From Zancudomyces culisetae (lineage: Eukaryota > Kickxellomycota > Harpellomycetes > Harpellales > Legeriomycetaceae), in assembly GCA_001969505.1 (NCBI GenBank), contig LSSK01000604.1, forward strand, positions 1-21,905: a DNA stretch of 21,905 nt, in the 5' to 3' direction. Position 1 is the first letter of the stretch. Each line of letters opens with the position of its first letter. The notes under the pieces are model-generated. The model did no database searches and was not told the origin of the DNA. It saw only the letters and a list, made by a program, of their open reading frames with translations. Of the stretch, positions 6,983 to 15,106 are shown piece after piece. Position numbers and translations under genes: made by a program.

Positions 6983-9218
6983 AATCTTGATATAATACAA
7001 TCGCGTATCTGTTTAAATCAACAAAATCAAGTAATTCAGAAATAGGATTTATTAGTTTTTTATTTATATAATATAGATAATCAATTTCAGGAATATTTGA
7101 TCCGAGATTATCCTTATCTGTCGGGATAAACATTTTATATCCCTGAAGATTACTATCAGATTTACATAGTATATATTCCACTCTTTCACCCTCTTCTAAG
7201 TTATACCTTTTTTTAAATATACTATTTGAACAGCTTTTTGATTTATAACTATCTTTTATACTTGTATATATATAAAGATCCTTAGTATCAACATTTCCTT
7301 TATAAAGATTATATATAACACTTTTAAGATAAAACTTTATAACATCCTTAGGAGACTCTTTATCTATAAGATTCAACAAAGAATTAAACACGTCTTTAAC
7401 ATATTTACAGTTATCTCTTCTAGATAATACTATACCTTTGTATATATATTTGTTATTTTCATAATATGCTATATATCTCTTTTTACTAAACATAAACAGT
7501 TTTCTAAAAGTATTTTCGTAATTTAACTTCATAGGTTCTTTGAATATTTTAGATACTTCATCAGCGATTAATATTGTTTTATCTTTTATGTCAGATAAAT
7601 TATCTACATCAGAAAAATCAATTATACATGAATCTGTGTCTCCATATATAACTTTTCTATTTAATTTATTTTCAATATATTCAACTGAATCCAACAATGC
7701 TTGTCTACCTATACAAGTCACACTTGCAGCTCCATAACCAAAATTTGATGCTAACAATCCATATACTGAATTAGCTGCTATTTTATAACACCATTGCTGT
7801 ATTTTATCTTGTTTATGTTTCTTTCTTGCTTCTATTAATTCATTGACTAACATAGGAATAATTCCTTTATAATCAGTTCTATAATATATATATTCATCTT
7901 CTGATACCGAATTATTATTTAAATTGTTTATTTTTATTTTATTTATTAAATTTAAATCATTTAGTTTATTAAATTCTTCATGATTTTTTTTTATTATAGT
8001 AGTATAACATATATTATATGCAATTATAATAGATGGATATAAAGAACTAAAATCTATTATTGAACAATTTTTATATATACCTTTTACCGGTTCCAATACT
8101 TCACCACCAACATATTCATATTTAAAATTATCTGGTTCTTCGTAAACTGTATTGTTATTATAACATATTTTATATAATAATGAATTTACTTTATGTTTTT
8201 GACCTCTTGTGTATAAATCTTGTATACTTACTATGAATATATTAGACATAGTTTTTACTATATTTATTATATTTAATTTATCTATAAGATCTTTGACTAA
8301 TTTAACATCTTGTATACAATATTTAATAATACTATCAATATCACCAGATTCATAAGATTTAAATATATCTATATCTACTTTATTTGAGTTTAAAAAATAA
8401 GATGACACGTAATCCAAAGAATATTTAGGAAGTTTATACTCCTTTCTTACAAATTCCAATATATCTAAATTTATAATATTATTTATAAATGTATAGTTAT
8501 TATAACCAAATGCATTCGAATACCATTTTAATTTATAATATTTTATTGGGTGTCTCATGTTAAGATAAGTCATTCTTTCATATATATATTTGTTATCAAA
8601 ACCTAGTATATTGTATCCTGATATTATGTTTGGTTTTGACAACAATATGTAGTTAAAAAAACTATTTATAAGATCGACTTCATTTTCATTGTCAAATATT
8701 TTATATTCATTATTAAAATATGTTACTATAAGAAATATTTTATCTTTATCAATATAAGCATCTGGCATTTTTGTTTTTTTAGAAGAGTATACTTCTATAT
8801 CATATATAAGAACAGATATATCTCCATCGCTATTTTTATTATTGTTTATATTTTTTATATTTTTAACATAAATTATATTATCGCTTATTTTAATTATATC
8901 AAAATCAACATTGCAGCAAAATGATAAATTGTTTGATATTAAAAATTTCGTTAATCTAGACACTTTTTCTATTGATTTCATATTTGATATATTTTTTGTT
9001 TTGTAATAATAATGTTTGTTACAATCTATCAATGACCTCATTAACACTTTTTCACTTGCTATGTTAAGATTTTTTATATTTATATTCTGAGTGTTTATAT
9101 TATTGTATATGGTTGATTTAAAATATATATAATCTATATAATATATACATATTATTTCATTTTTATTTGAAACACCATATATATAATGATCTTTTTCATA
9201 CCAATTTATAATAAACAT
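6951..9218 (-). CDS. Family-B DNA polymerase with 3'-5' exonuclease, viral/eukaryotic RNA-primed type
   Basis: It would replicate the element. In this 755-residue protein the exonuclease motifs are Exo I DIE (140-142), Exo II NILGFD (203-208) and Exo III YCIQD (300-304). The polymerase motifs are A (DFSSLYPSI, 389-397), B (K479, NSVYG 483-487) and C (YGDTDS, 525-530), followed by SKKRY and KG...RRDN in the palm and thumb. A GGEVLEPVKGIY stretch precedes motif A, as in delta-like and large DNA virus polymerases. There is no large insertion between motifs A and B or between B and C, where protein-primed polymerases carry TPR1 and TPR2, and no N-terminal terminal-protein domain. It is compact (relatives are often 900-1,100 residues), with a short N-terminal domain and no C-terminal zinc fingers, yet all catalytic residues are present. 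It is convergent with the secreted protein gene and divergent from the 534-residue gene. Confidence 0.97.
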   Translation of the reverse strand: MFIINWYEKDHYIYGVSNKNEIICIYYIDYIYFKSTIYNNINTQNINIKNLNIASEKVLMRSLIDCNKHYYYKTKNISNMKSIEKVSRLTKFLISNNLSFCCNVDFDIIKISDNIIYVKNIKNINNNKNSDGDISVLIYDIEVYSSKKTKMPDAYIDKDKIFLIVTYFNNEYKIFDNENEVDLINSFFNYILLSKPNIISGYNILGFDNKYIYERMTYLNMRHPIKYYKLKWYSNAFGYNNYTFINNIINLDILEFVRKEYKLPKYSLDYVSSYFLNSNKVDIDIFKSYESGDIDSIIKYCIQDVKLVKDLIDKLNIINIVKTMSNIFIVSIQDLYTRGQKHKVNSLLYKICYNNNTVYEEPDNFKYEYVGGEVLEPVKGIYKNCSIIDFSSLYPSIIIAYNICYTTIIKKNHEEFNKLNDLNLINKIKINNLNNNSVSEDEYIYYRTDYKGIIPMLVNELIEARKKHKQDKIQQWCYKIAANSVYGLLASNFGYGAASVTCIGRQALLDSVEYIENKLNRKVIYGDTDSCIIDFSDVDNLSDIKDKTILIADEVSKIFKEPMKLNYENTFRKLFMFSKKRYIAYYENNKYIYKGIVLSRRDNCKYVKDVFNSLLNLIDKESPKDVIKFYLKSVIYNLYKGNVDTKDLYIYTSIKDSYKSKSCSNSIFKKRYNLEEGERVEYILCKSDSNLQGYKMFIPTDKDNLGSNIPEIDYLYYINKKLINPISELLDFVDLNRYAIVLYQDLLIYDKKYNN

Positions 9219-9260
9219 TTTATACTATTAAATATAATTATTTTATGTCATTAAATATAA

Positions 9261-9328
9261 TTGTTTTATGTTATTAAATATTATAAATTCAAATTTATTA
9301 TCACTTTGTTTTATGTTATTAAATATTA
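9261..9328. repeat. 23-bp direct repeat in the divergent promoter region
   Basis: The same 23 bases (containing TTTTATGTTATTAAATATTA) occur at 9261-9283 and 9306-9328, with a weaker copy around 9235-9260. The copies flank the polymerase promoter motif and precede that of the 534-residue gene, so they may be a control region or a small duplication. Confidence 0.6.
9287..9296 (-). promoter_or_regulatory. AAATTTGAAT promoter motif, DNA polymerase gene
   Basis: Exact motif on the minus strand, 70 nt before the ATG at 9218, in the same extended context as the terminal-repeat promoter. Confidence 0.7.
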
Positions 9329-9333
9329 TTAAT

Positions 9334-9343
9334 AAATTTGAAT
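9334..9343 (+). promoter_or_regulatory. AAATTTGAAT promoter motif, 534-residue WYP protein
   Basis: Exact motif on the plus strand, 50 nt before the ATG at 9392. It pairs divergently with the polymerase motif 40 nt away. Confidence 0.7.
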
Positions 9344-9391
9344 GTAAATATAAATATTTAAAATAAGTTATATATCAATAATAATATAAAT

Positions 9392-10996
9392 ATGATTGAG
9401 AAATATATTATAAATAATTATGATAATATTATAAATTCTTTAAAAAATATTTATAATATTAATTATGTAAATATTTATAATGATATATTAAATAATACAT
9501 CATATAAATCATTAAATGATATACCATTTTACAAAGAAGAGTTATTTTATTTTATATATAGAATATATGCTGATTATGATTTTTGTAAATATGTTAAAAA
9601 TAATATGATAAGAAGAAATACATCTTCATTGAATATTAATAATTTATTATCTAGAATATTATGTGCAAGTTTCATAATGTTTAATGATATAGATATTATA
9701 CATGATCTTGATGTTAAAAATGTATATTGTATATGGTATCCTAGATGTGCTAAAAAAGAGACTTATATAAAATTATTTAATAAATATCCATTTCTTAAAT
9801 ATCAAATAATAAGAACATCTATAATTTATAACATGAATTTAGAAAATGAATTATTTATATTAAATGATAAATATAACTATGATAATTATTTTCTTCCAGA
9901 AATAAATATTATTAAAGAAGCACGTTCTCTTAGTAATAATGAATTTTTAATAAAAATAAAAAAAATACAAACTATATACAATATAATGAATGATTATACA
10001 AATACTATTAATTTTCCAAAAATATCTAAATATAACCTAGACGATACTTTTTTATTTAGATATTTATCAAAATTTGATATATCTTGTATTTTCGAATATA
10101 ATGGTACACATAATTTATTATACTATATTCTTGGATACAATGATTGTTACTATAATTATGATTACAATATAGAATATAATATAATTAACAATCTTACAAT
10201 TCCAAATGAATTATTATTTAATAAAAATATGTTAATATTATATTTTGCATATATAGGTAATTTAAAAATTTATTTATTATTAAGAAGACCTTATTTTGTA
10301 TATGAAAAAAATTATAGACTTGAATATAGATGTATTATTCACGGTTTATATGTAAACAAAGAATTTAGAAATTATATAGAAATTAATATAGATAATATAT
10401 TTAATAATATTTCTGATAAAAATGAAATATTAAAACATATATATTCAAGTTATATTTTTAACGATGAAATTGAATTATTATCTATAGAAAAACTTCATAA
10501 AGCAGAATATATATGGTATCCTGAAATATATCCAGAAGAAATATATAGAAAACTATATAAAGTAACAGATAAATTTCACAACATAATATCAAGGATATGT
10601 ATAGGTGCTAATTATACAGATTTATTTATAGAATTAAATTGTAATTTGTATGATAATAGTTATATAGAACTTAGATATACAGATATGTTTTATGATAATA
10701 GTTCATTGTATAATTTTATAGGAAAAGATATTATTAATGAATATGATAATAAAAATTTATGGGTATACAATGATTTATATGAAGAATACTATGATAAAGA
10801 AATATATATGTATTATTTTTCAAAAAATTATAAAATAAATCAAAATAGCACATTGAATTCAAATATAAATTATCTACCTTTTTTATCATCTTCAGATATA
10901 ACAAAATATTATGACTACGGTTTTCAAACTTTATATCACGTAAACTTTAGTTATGTTTATTATAAAATTAATAACTATTTATATTCGTATATGTAA
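9392..10996 (+). CDS. WYP-repeat protein with two copies of the module, unknown function
   Basis: This 534-residue protein is a paralogue of the protein at 3936-5258. Two modules are visible. The first centres on CIWYPRCAKKETYIKLFNKYP (W115). The second centres on YIWYPEIYPEEIYRKLYK (W375) and is preceded by an ankyrin-like stretch YFAYIGNLKIYLLLRR (about 287-302) like the one in the paralogue. The two modules are about 260 residues apart, so the gene looks like a tandem duplication of the shorter protein. No signal peptide, membrane segment or catalytic motif is evident. Degenerate ankyrin-like families in large DNA viruses often act on the host, but nothing here shows a specific role. Confidence 0.85.
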   Translation: MIEKYIINNYDNIINSLKNIYNINYVNIYNDILNNTSYKSLNDIPFYKEELFYFIYRIYADYDFCKYVKNNMIRRNTSSLNINNLLSRILCASFIMFNDIDIIHDLDVKNVYCIWYPRCAKKETYIKLFNKYPFLKYQIIRTSIIYNMNLENELFILNDKYNYDNYFLPEINIIKEARSLSNNEFLIKIKKIQTIYNIMNDYTNTINFPKISKYNLDDTFLFRYLSKFDISCIFEYNGTHNLLYYILGYNDCYYNYDYNIEYNIINNLTIPNELLFNKNMLILYFAYIGNLKIYLLLRRPYFVYEKNYRLEYRCIIHGLYVNKEFRNYIEINIDNIFNNISDKNEILKHIYSSYIFNDEIELLSIEKLHKAEYIWYPEIYPEEIYRKLYKVTDKFHNIISRICIGANYTDLFIELNCNLYDNSYIELRYTDMFYDNSSLYNFIGKDIINEYDNKNLWVYNDLYEEYYDKEIYMYYFSKNYKINQNSTLNSNINYLPFLSSSDITKYYDYGFQTLYHVNFSYVYYKINNYLYSYM

Positions 10997-11005
10997 TCAA
11001 CATAT

Positions 11006-11015
11006 AAATTTGAAT
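11006..11015 (+). promoter_or_regulatory. AAATTTGAAT promoter motif, 427-residue zinc-motif gene
   Basis: Exact motif on the plus strand, 90 nt before the ATG at 11104. The leader has repeated ATCAAAACAAT and ATAAACAAT units and ends in acaacaatg, like the terminal-repeat leader. Confidence 0.7.
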
Positions 11016-11103
11016 ATATATTTTTAATAAATAAATTGAAAGACAATTAGCTTTTATCAAAACAATTTATCAAAACAATATAAACAATATAAACAACACA
11101 ACA

Positions 11104-12387
11104 ATGACTATCAAGTTATCTGATACGTATTGTTCTGAAGTGAAACAGATTGCTGATTTGGTATTCCAGACCGAATCTATCAATAAATTACTTCCTAAAT
11201 GCCCCCCAGTAGTAAAAGATCTAATAAAAGAACTACGTGAAAGATTAAAAAACATACTTAATCTCAACATCAACGAGAACAAGATAAAGATTAATTTTAT
11301 AAGCAATGATAGTAGGTGTATGGATGTACTCAAATCTGGTAAGAATAAAGATAAAAATTGTAAAAACAGAGGTAAATACAGATCATCTGAAAACAAATTA
11401 TATTGTGGTATTCATAAATATAATAATATTATTATTTCTGATGACAAATCGGAGGGGCAACGTTTGCGTTGGACTAACGATCAAGGATCGGAGCATGTCT
11501 CATCTTGCAAATCTGTTATTAAGTATGGTCCTCGTGCTGGTAACGATTGTAATAGACCTACATTCAATGTTATTAATAATATCTCATACTGTAAACGTCA
11601 CTACAATATCAATACTACTTCTGATACTATCAACTCCACTATTTCTGATACTATTTCTGATACTATTTCTGATACTATTTCTGATACTATCAACTCCACT
11701 ATTTCTGATACTACTTCTGATACTATCAACTCCACTATTTCTGATACTATTTCTGATACTATTTCTGATACTATCAACTCCACTATTTCTGATACTACTT
11801 CTGATACTATCAACTCCACTATTTCTGATACTATTTCTGATACTATTTCTGATACTACTTCTGATACTATCAACTCCACTATTTCTGATACTACTTCTGA
11901 TACTATCAACTCCACTATTTCTGATAATAAAAAGAAGAAGAATAAAGATATTATAAATAATAATAATAACGAAAATCAAAAAATATATAAATGTAAAGCT
12001 AAACAATTATATTCTAGTAATGCACTATGTAATGTATCAACTAATGTTACAATAAAATCTATTCCTCTTTGTGCTCATCATATTGATATATTAAAAAAAG
12101 ATGATTGTTATACTAATATTCACGAAGATGTTATTGTTCATTCTATTTATAATATTGAGCTTCTTTTAAGTACTACTAATAACAATAATTCTTCTGATGA
12201 AGATAACGGTTATATTAATAATAGTTCTGATAAAAACAACGATGATATTAATACTTTTAGTTTCGATTCTCCATTTGTTAGTCCTTTTAGTAAAAAGGAT
12301 GATCCTTCTGGAATGAAAGCACTTAGATTAAGACGTGAAATGATAAATAAAGAAACTGAAAGAAGAAAAAGATTAGGTATTAACTAA
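11104..12387 (+). CDS. Triple Cys3His zinc-motif protein with long Ser/Thr tandem repeat
   Basis: In this 427-residue protein, the first 100 or so residues closely match the genes in both terminal repeats. Three motifs of the form C-x11-13-C-x13-14-C-x2-H are visible: C72/C86/C101/H104, C135/C149/C163/H166 and C297/C309/C323/H326. They are probably zinc-binding; I recall similar C-x-C-x-C-x2-H patterns in plant WRC and KANSL2/INO80D-type domains, but homology is untested. Between motifs 2 and 3 lies a 104-residue Ser/Thr/Asp-rich linker built from ISDT, TSDT and INST units (172-275). The C-terminus is basic (residues 398-427). The first 500 bases are visibly richer in G and C than the rest, hinting at a different history or gene conversion with the termini. 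A regulatory or DNA-binding role is a guess. Confidence 0.9.
   Translation: MTIKLSDTYCSEVKQIADLVFQTESINKLLPKCPPVVKDLIKELRERLKNILNLNINENKIKINFISNDSRCMDVLKSGKNKDKNCKNRGKYRSSENKLYCGIHKYNNIIISDDKSEGQRLRWTNDQGSEHVSSCKSVIKYGPRAGNDCNRPTFNVINNISYCKRHYNINTTSDTINSTISDTISDTISDTISDTINSTISDTTSDTINSTISDTISDTISDTINSTISDTTSDTINSTISDTISDTISDTTSDTINSTISDTTSDTINSTISDNKKKKNKDIINNNNNENQKIYKCKAKQLYSSNALCNVSTNVTIKSIPLCAHHIDILKKDDCYTNIHEDVIVHSIYNIELLLSTTNNNNSSDEDNGYINNSSDKNNDDINTFSFDSPFVSPFSKKDDPSGMKALRLRREMINKETERRKRLGIN
11617..11928 (+). repeat. 26-copy 12-bp coding tandem repeat
   Basis: Three in-phase unit types recur: atttctgatact (ISDT), acttctgatact (TSDT) and atcaactccact (INST). Writing I, T and N, the order is TNIIIINITNIIINITNIIITNITNI. 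Blocks starting with N alternate between long (III or IIII) and short (IT), giving a 7-unit (84-bp) higher-order period. Near identity of units implies recent expansion or homogenisation. All frames are open here because the unit length is a multiple of three. Confidence 0.95.
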
Positions 12388-12438
12388 TTTATACATTATT
12401 AATATAAAATATATTATAATATTATAAAATGATATTAT

Positions 12439-12448
12439 AAATTTGAAT
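12439..12448 (+). promoter_or_regulatory. Orphan AAATTTGAAT motif (plus) in the gap 12388-12618
   Basis: Exact motif facing right with no plus-strand gene beyond a 16-codon frame at 12512-12562. It lies in the 231-bp gap after the zinc-motif gene. Confidence 0.4.
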
Positions 12449-12467
12449 TTATATATATATAATTTTA

Positions 12468-12509
12468 TTGATATATAATTGATTCAAATTTATTACAAAA
12501 CATATAATA
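12468..12509. repeat. 42-bp repeat, copy 1 (duplicate of the RNA polymerase promoter)
   Basis: Matches 15011-15052 in direct orientation with one mismatch. It contains a minus-strand AAATTTGAAT at 12482-12491, but no minus-strand gene follows it, so it looks like a duplicated or displaced promoter. Confidence 0.8.
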
Positions 12510-12618
12510 ATATGGATAAAAACATAACAATAAATGTATCAATAATAATAATGATATTATAGATAACAACAAATATACAATAATAATATGAGTATTAAAT
12601 ACATTTAAATAATTAACA

Positions 12619-14910
12619 TTAATTTTTATTAGGTTTAGATAATTTATTTATTGACAATATGTTACCTTGATCTAACATAGATATTGCTGCTAACTTTGTT
12701 GAATATGGGATATCTATTTCTAATAAATCATCGTTTTTACATATTCTGCATTGCCCTTTATAATTGATACTAAATGCTACATTATAATAACATTTAGGAC
12801 ATACATATATTTTTCTTAAATCACTTAAAAATATTTCATTTAAACAATTAAATGCTCCATGTGCTATAAGACAATCTTTTTCCATTTCTCCAAATCTTAA
12901 CCCTCCACCTTTTGATTTACCATCTGTTGGTGCATGTGATATTATATTAATGTTCGCATTAGATGTACAGTATACTTTATCTTTAACTTGATGTTGTAAT
13001 AGTTGATAATAACAATATCCTTTTGTTTCATTCATTTCAAGAAGTTGTCCTAAAGTCATTCTACTTGGAATACAACACGGATTTATCACTATATCAACAT
13101 TTTCTTTAAATACTTCGTATAGCTTTTTATCTTCTTCTATTAATCCTACTACTCCTTTTTGTCCATACCTAGATGTTAACTTATCTCCTACTTCTAATTC
13201 TAATGTTTCTTTTATTTCTATAGATATAATATTCATGAAAGCTTCACAACTTAGCGCAAGCGCTTCGCTTTTGCTATATGATATATTGATAACTTCTCCG
13301 TTAACTTTTGATATAATATCTATAATATTTTCATTTTTATTTTTATTATATAATCTACCAAGTATCATATTCTTTTTTACTTGAACTCCGATTTTTATTA
13401 TACAGTTGTCGTCGTAATTATCATCATCTATATATTTATTAGTTCTTAGTATAATGTTATATTTTTCCCTTATTACTGATATTCTGTAACTAGTCATCTT
13501 TAAAGCTGCACTTTTACTTATTACTATTGCATCTTCTATGTTCATTTTATTATAAAAAGCTATCTTACACTTTAAGTTTATTCCGTTATATGGAAACTTA
13601 TCTGTAGACGGTGCTTTAACCATCGGCTCTTCACATAACGGATTATACCATTTATTTACAGCTTTAGTTAACTTACCACCAAATATATCATAATCACTTG
13701 ATACAGCTTGTTTTTGCATATGTATTGAAAATGATACTCTTGCTGCCTGGTTATGATTAACATACGGAATAAGATTTCCAGCTTCTGATAATAAATCATA
13801 TACAGATAACGAATCTATATCTTTATCTGTTACTTCACCAACAAATTTAATTTGTCCATTTGGAAACCGTCTCATATATCTACCTGAATAATCTGATATG
13901 ATAACTGGTTGTATTCCTGATTCTGATTTATATGGAAGATACGAAACAGATCGTTGATTGTTTATATCATTACTAATCCATCTATTAATATTATCTGTAA
14001 ATCCTAAACATGTATTATTATAAAAACATATATATTTATAGTATTTATTTAATTTAGATGAATATTCATTAATTTTTATTGATTCAATTAATTCGTGTGG
14101 TATAGATGTAATTGCAATGTTTTTTTTATTATTTATTTCATTGTTTATTTCATTGTTTATTTCATTGTTTATTTCATTGTTTATTTCATTGTTTATTTCA
14201 TTGTTTATTTCAGAAGATATATTTGACATACAAACACTGATAAATGCATCTTTACATAATGTTTTTGATAAACCTACATTTTTACCATCTGTTGTATCAG
14301 CTATACATATAAAGCCTCTATAAGAATTATGGATATTTCGTATATTCATGACTTTTATATTATCATCTACATTTACTCTTATTTTGTTTAAATGAGTATA
14401 GCTATCTATTAAAGAACGTTTAGATAAATTGACTTTATTTTTATATTCTTTTCTTACTATTTTAAACATAAGATGGTCTCTGTCATCGAATATCATATTT
14501 ATAAGTTTATATAATATATATTCAACAGTTGCATCTATAGATTTATTTCCTTTTTTGTTACTATTGTTATATGAATAATTTATTATATTAGAACTTCTAT
14601 GATATGAAGGAGAATTTAAAATATACCATTTATTTAAATTAAATAATGCATATGTATTAAAAATATTTTCATTATTAAAATACAGTGTATTTTTATTTTT
14701 TATTTCATATCTTTGGTTATTATATCTTGTTATAGAGTTAATGTTTAATGGATGACCTTTCCAATTATGTTCTATGTATTCGTAAACAAATTCGTTTTCA
14801 TCTTTTATTTTAAAATCATTATTTGAATCAAGAATGTTATATGATGTTCTTGATTTAATGTTTGTTTTGACGGATTTTAATCCATCTTTTTCTGTATATA
14901 ATTTATCCAT
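12619..14910 (-). CDS. DNA-directed RNA polymerase, second-largest (RPB2/beta-type) subunit, shortened
   Basis: It would form half of the active centre of the element's transcriptase. Conserved RPB2 blocks in this 763-residue protein run in order: HNSYRGFICIADTTDGKNVGL (195-214), the hybrid-binding block HNQAARVSFSIHMQKQA (386-402), GINLKCKIAFYNKMNIEDAIVISKSA (443-468), the GDKLTSRYGQKG loop (575-586), NPCCIPSRMTLGQLLE (610-625) and GGGLRFGEMEKDC (668-680). The C-terminal zinc site is C704/C707/C721/C724. Cellular RPB2 is about 1,200 residues; the N-terminal lobe and protrusion are much reduced here. An EINN repeat (about 234-260) is inserted after the NVGL block. No RPB1-type partner with its NADFDGD loop is in the window. 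The promoter motif lies 116 nt upstream. Confidence 0.97.
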   Translation of the reverse strand: MDKLYTEKDGLKSVKTNIKSRTSYNILDSNNDFKIKDENEFVYEYIEHNWKGHPLNINSITRYNNQRYEIKNKNTLYFNNENIFNTYALFNLNKWYILNSPSYHRSSNIINYSYNNSNKKGNKSIDATVEYILYKLINMIFDDRDHLMFKIVRKEYKNKVNLSKRSLIDSYTHLNKIRVNVDDNIKVMNIRNIHNSYRGFICIADTTDGKNVGLSKTLCKDAFISVCMSNISSEINNEINNEINNEINNEINNEINNEINNKKNIAITSIPHELIESIKINEYSSKLNKYYKYICFYNNTCLGFTDNINRWISNDINNQRSVSYLPYKSESGIQPVIISDYSGRYMRRFPNGQIKFVGEVTDKDIDSLSVYDLLSEAGNLIPYVNHNQAARVSFSIHMQKQAVSSDYDIFGGKLTKAVNKWYNPLCEEPMVKAPSTDKFPYNGINLKCKIAFYNKMNIEDAIVISKSAALKMTSYRISVIREKYNIILRTNKYIDDDNYDDNCIIKIGVQVKKNMILGRLYNKNKNENIIDIISKVNGEVINISYSKSEALALSCEAFMNIISIEIKETLELEVGDKLTSRYGQKGVVGLIEEDKKLYEVFKENVDIVINPCCIPSRMTLGQLLEMNETKGYCYYQLLQHQVKDKVYCTSNANINIISHAPTDGKSKGGGLRFGEMEKDCLIAHGAFNCLNEIFLSDLRKIYVCPKCYYNVAFSINYKGQCRICKNDDLLEIDIPYSTKLAAISMLDQGNILSINKLSKPNKN
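13253..13264. repeat. GC-rich 12-mer AGCGCAAGCGCT, copy 1
   Basis: A near-perfect inverted repeat (AGCG/CGCT around CAAG) inside the RNA polymerase gene, in codons for the ALA of SEALALS (residues 548-554). An identical 12-mer lies in the helicase gene at 20401-20412. Eight G/C in twelve is striking against the surrounding composition. Confidence 0.75.
14132..14212 (-). repeat. 12-bp tandem repeat encoding EINN units
   Basis: Six full copies and one partial copy of tttatttcattg (plus strand) encode repeated Glu-Ile-Asn-Asn in the RNA polymerase subunit. The frame is kept, so it is probably a tolerated surface loop. Confidence 0.9.
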
Positions 14911-15010
14911 TTAATATTTTATGTATAATATTGTTTTGTTATTATATTGAAAATGTATAGTATAAAACTATAATCTATTATTTAATAGATAATATAACTA
15001 TTTCTTATAA

Positions 15011-15052
15011 TTGATATATAATAGATTCAAATTTATTACAAAACATATAATA
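15011..15052. repeat. 42-bp repeat, copy 2 (RNA polymerase promoter region)
   Basis: Direct repeat of 12468-12509 with one mismatch, lying in the 196-bp gap between the RNA polymerase and capping enzyme genes and centred on the promoter motif. Confidence 0.8.
15025..15034 (-). promoter_or_regulatory. AAATTTGAAT promoter motif, RNA polymerase gene
   Basis: Exact motif on the minus strand, 116 nt before the ATG at 14910 and inside the 42-bp repeat copy 2. Confidence 0.65.
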
Positions 15053-15106
15053 TTTTGTCGCATAATTCTCATTAATAAAAATAATATAAAATATAATAAG
15101 TACTAC

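Noticed and set aside
6951-9218. Protein-primed polymerase as in yeast linear plasmids
   Set aside because: No insertions between motifs A and B or between B and C, and no N-terminal extension. The motif context is that of delta-like and viral enzymes.
11617-11928. CRISPR-like array
   Set aside because: Units are contiguous 12-bp coding repeats with no spacers and no cas genes nearby.
11306-12006. Long open frames in other phases over the tandem repeat (216, 140 and 104 residues)
   Set aside because: A 12-bp repeat without stops opens every phase. Only the 427-residue frame has conserved motifs on both sides.
12512-12562. 16-codon frame MDKN... after the orphan promoter
   Set aside because: Too short to support. 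Its resemblance to the RNA polymerase start is limited to three codons.
14117-14323. 68-residue plus-strand frame of LFIS repeats
   Set aside because: Antisense of the EINN repeat in the RNA polymerase gene.
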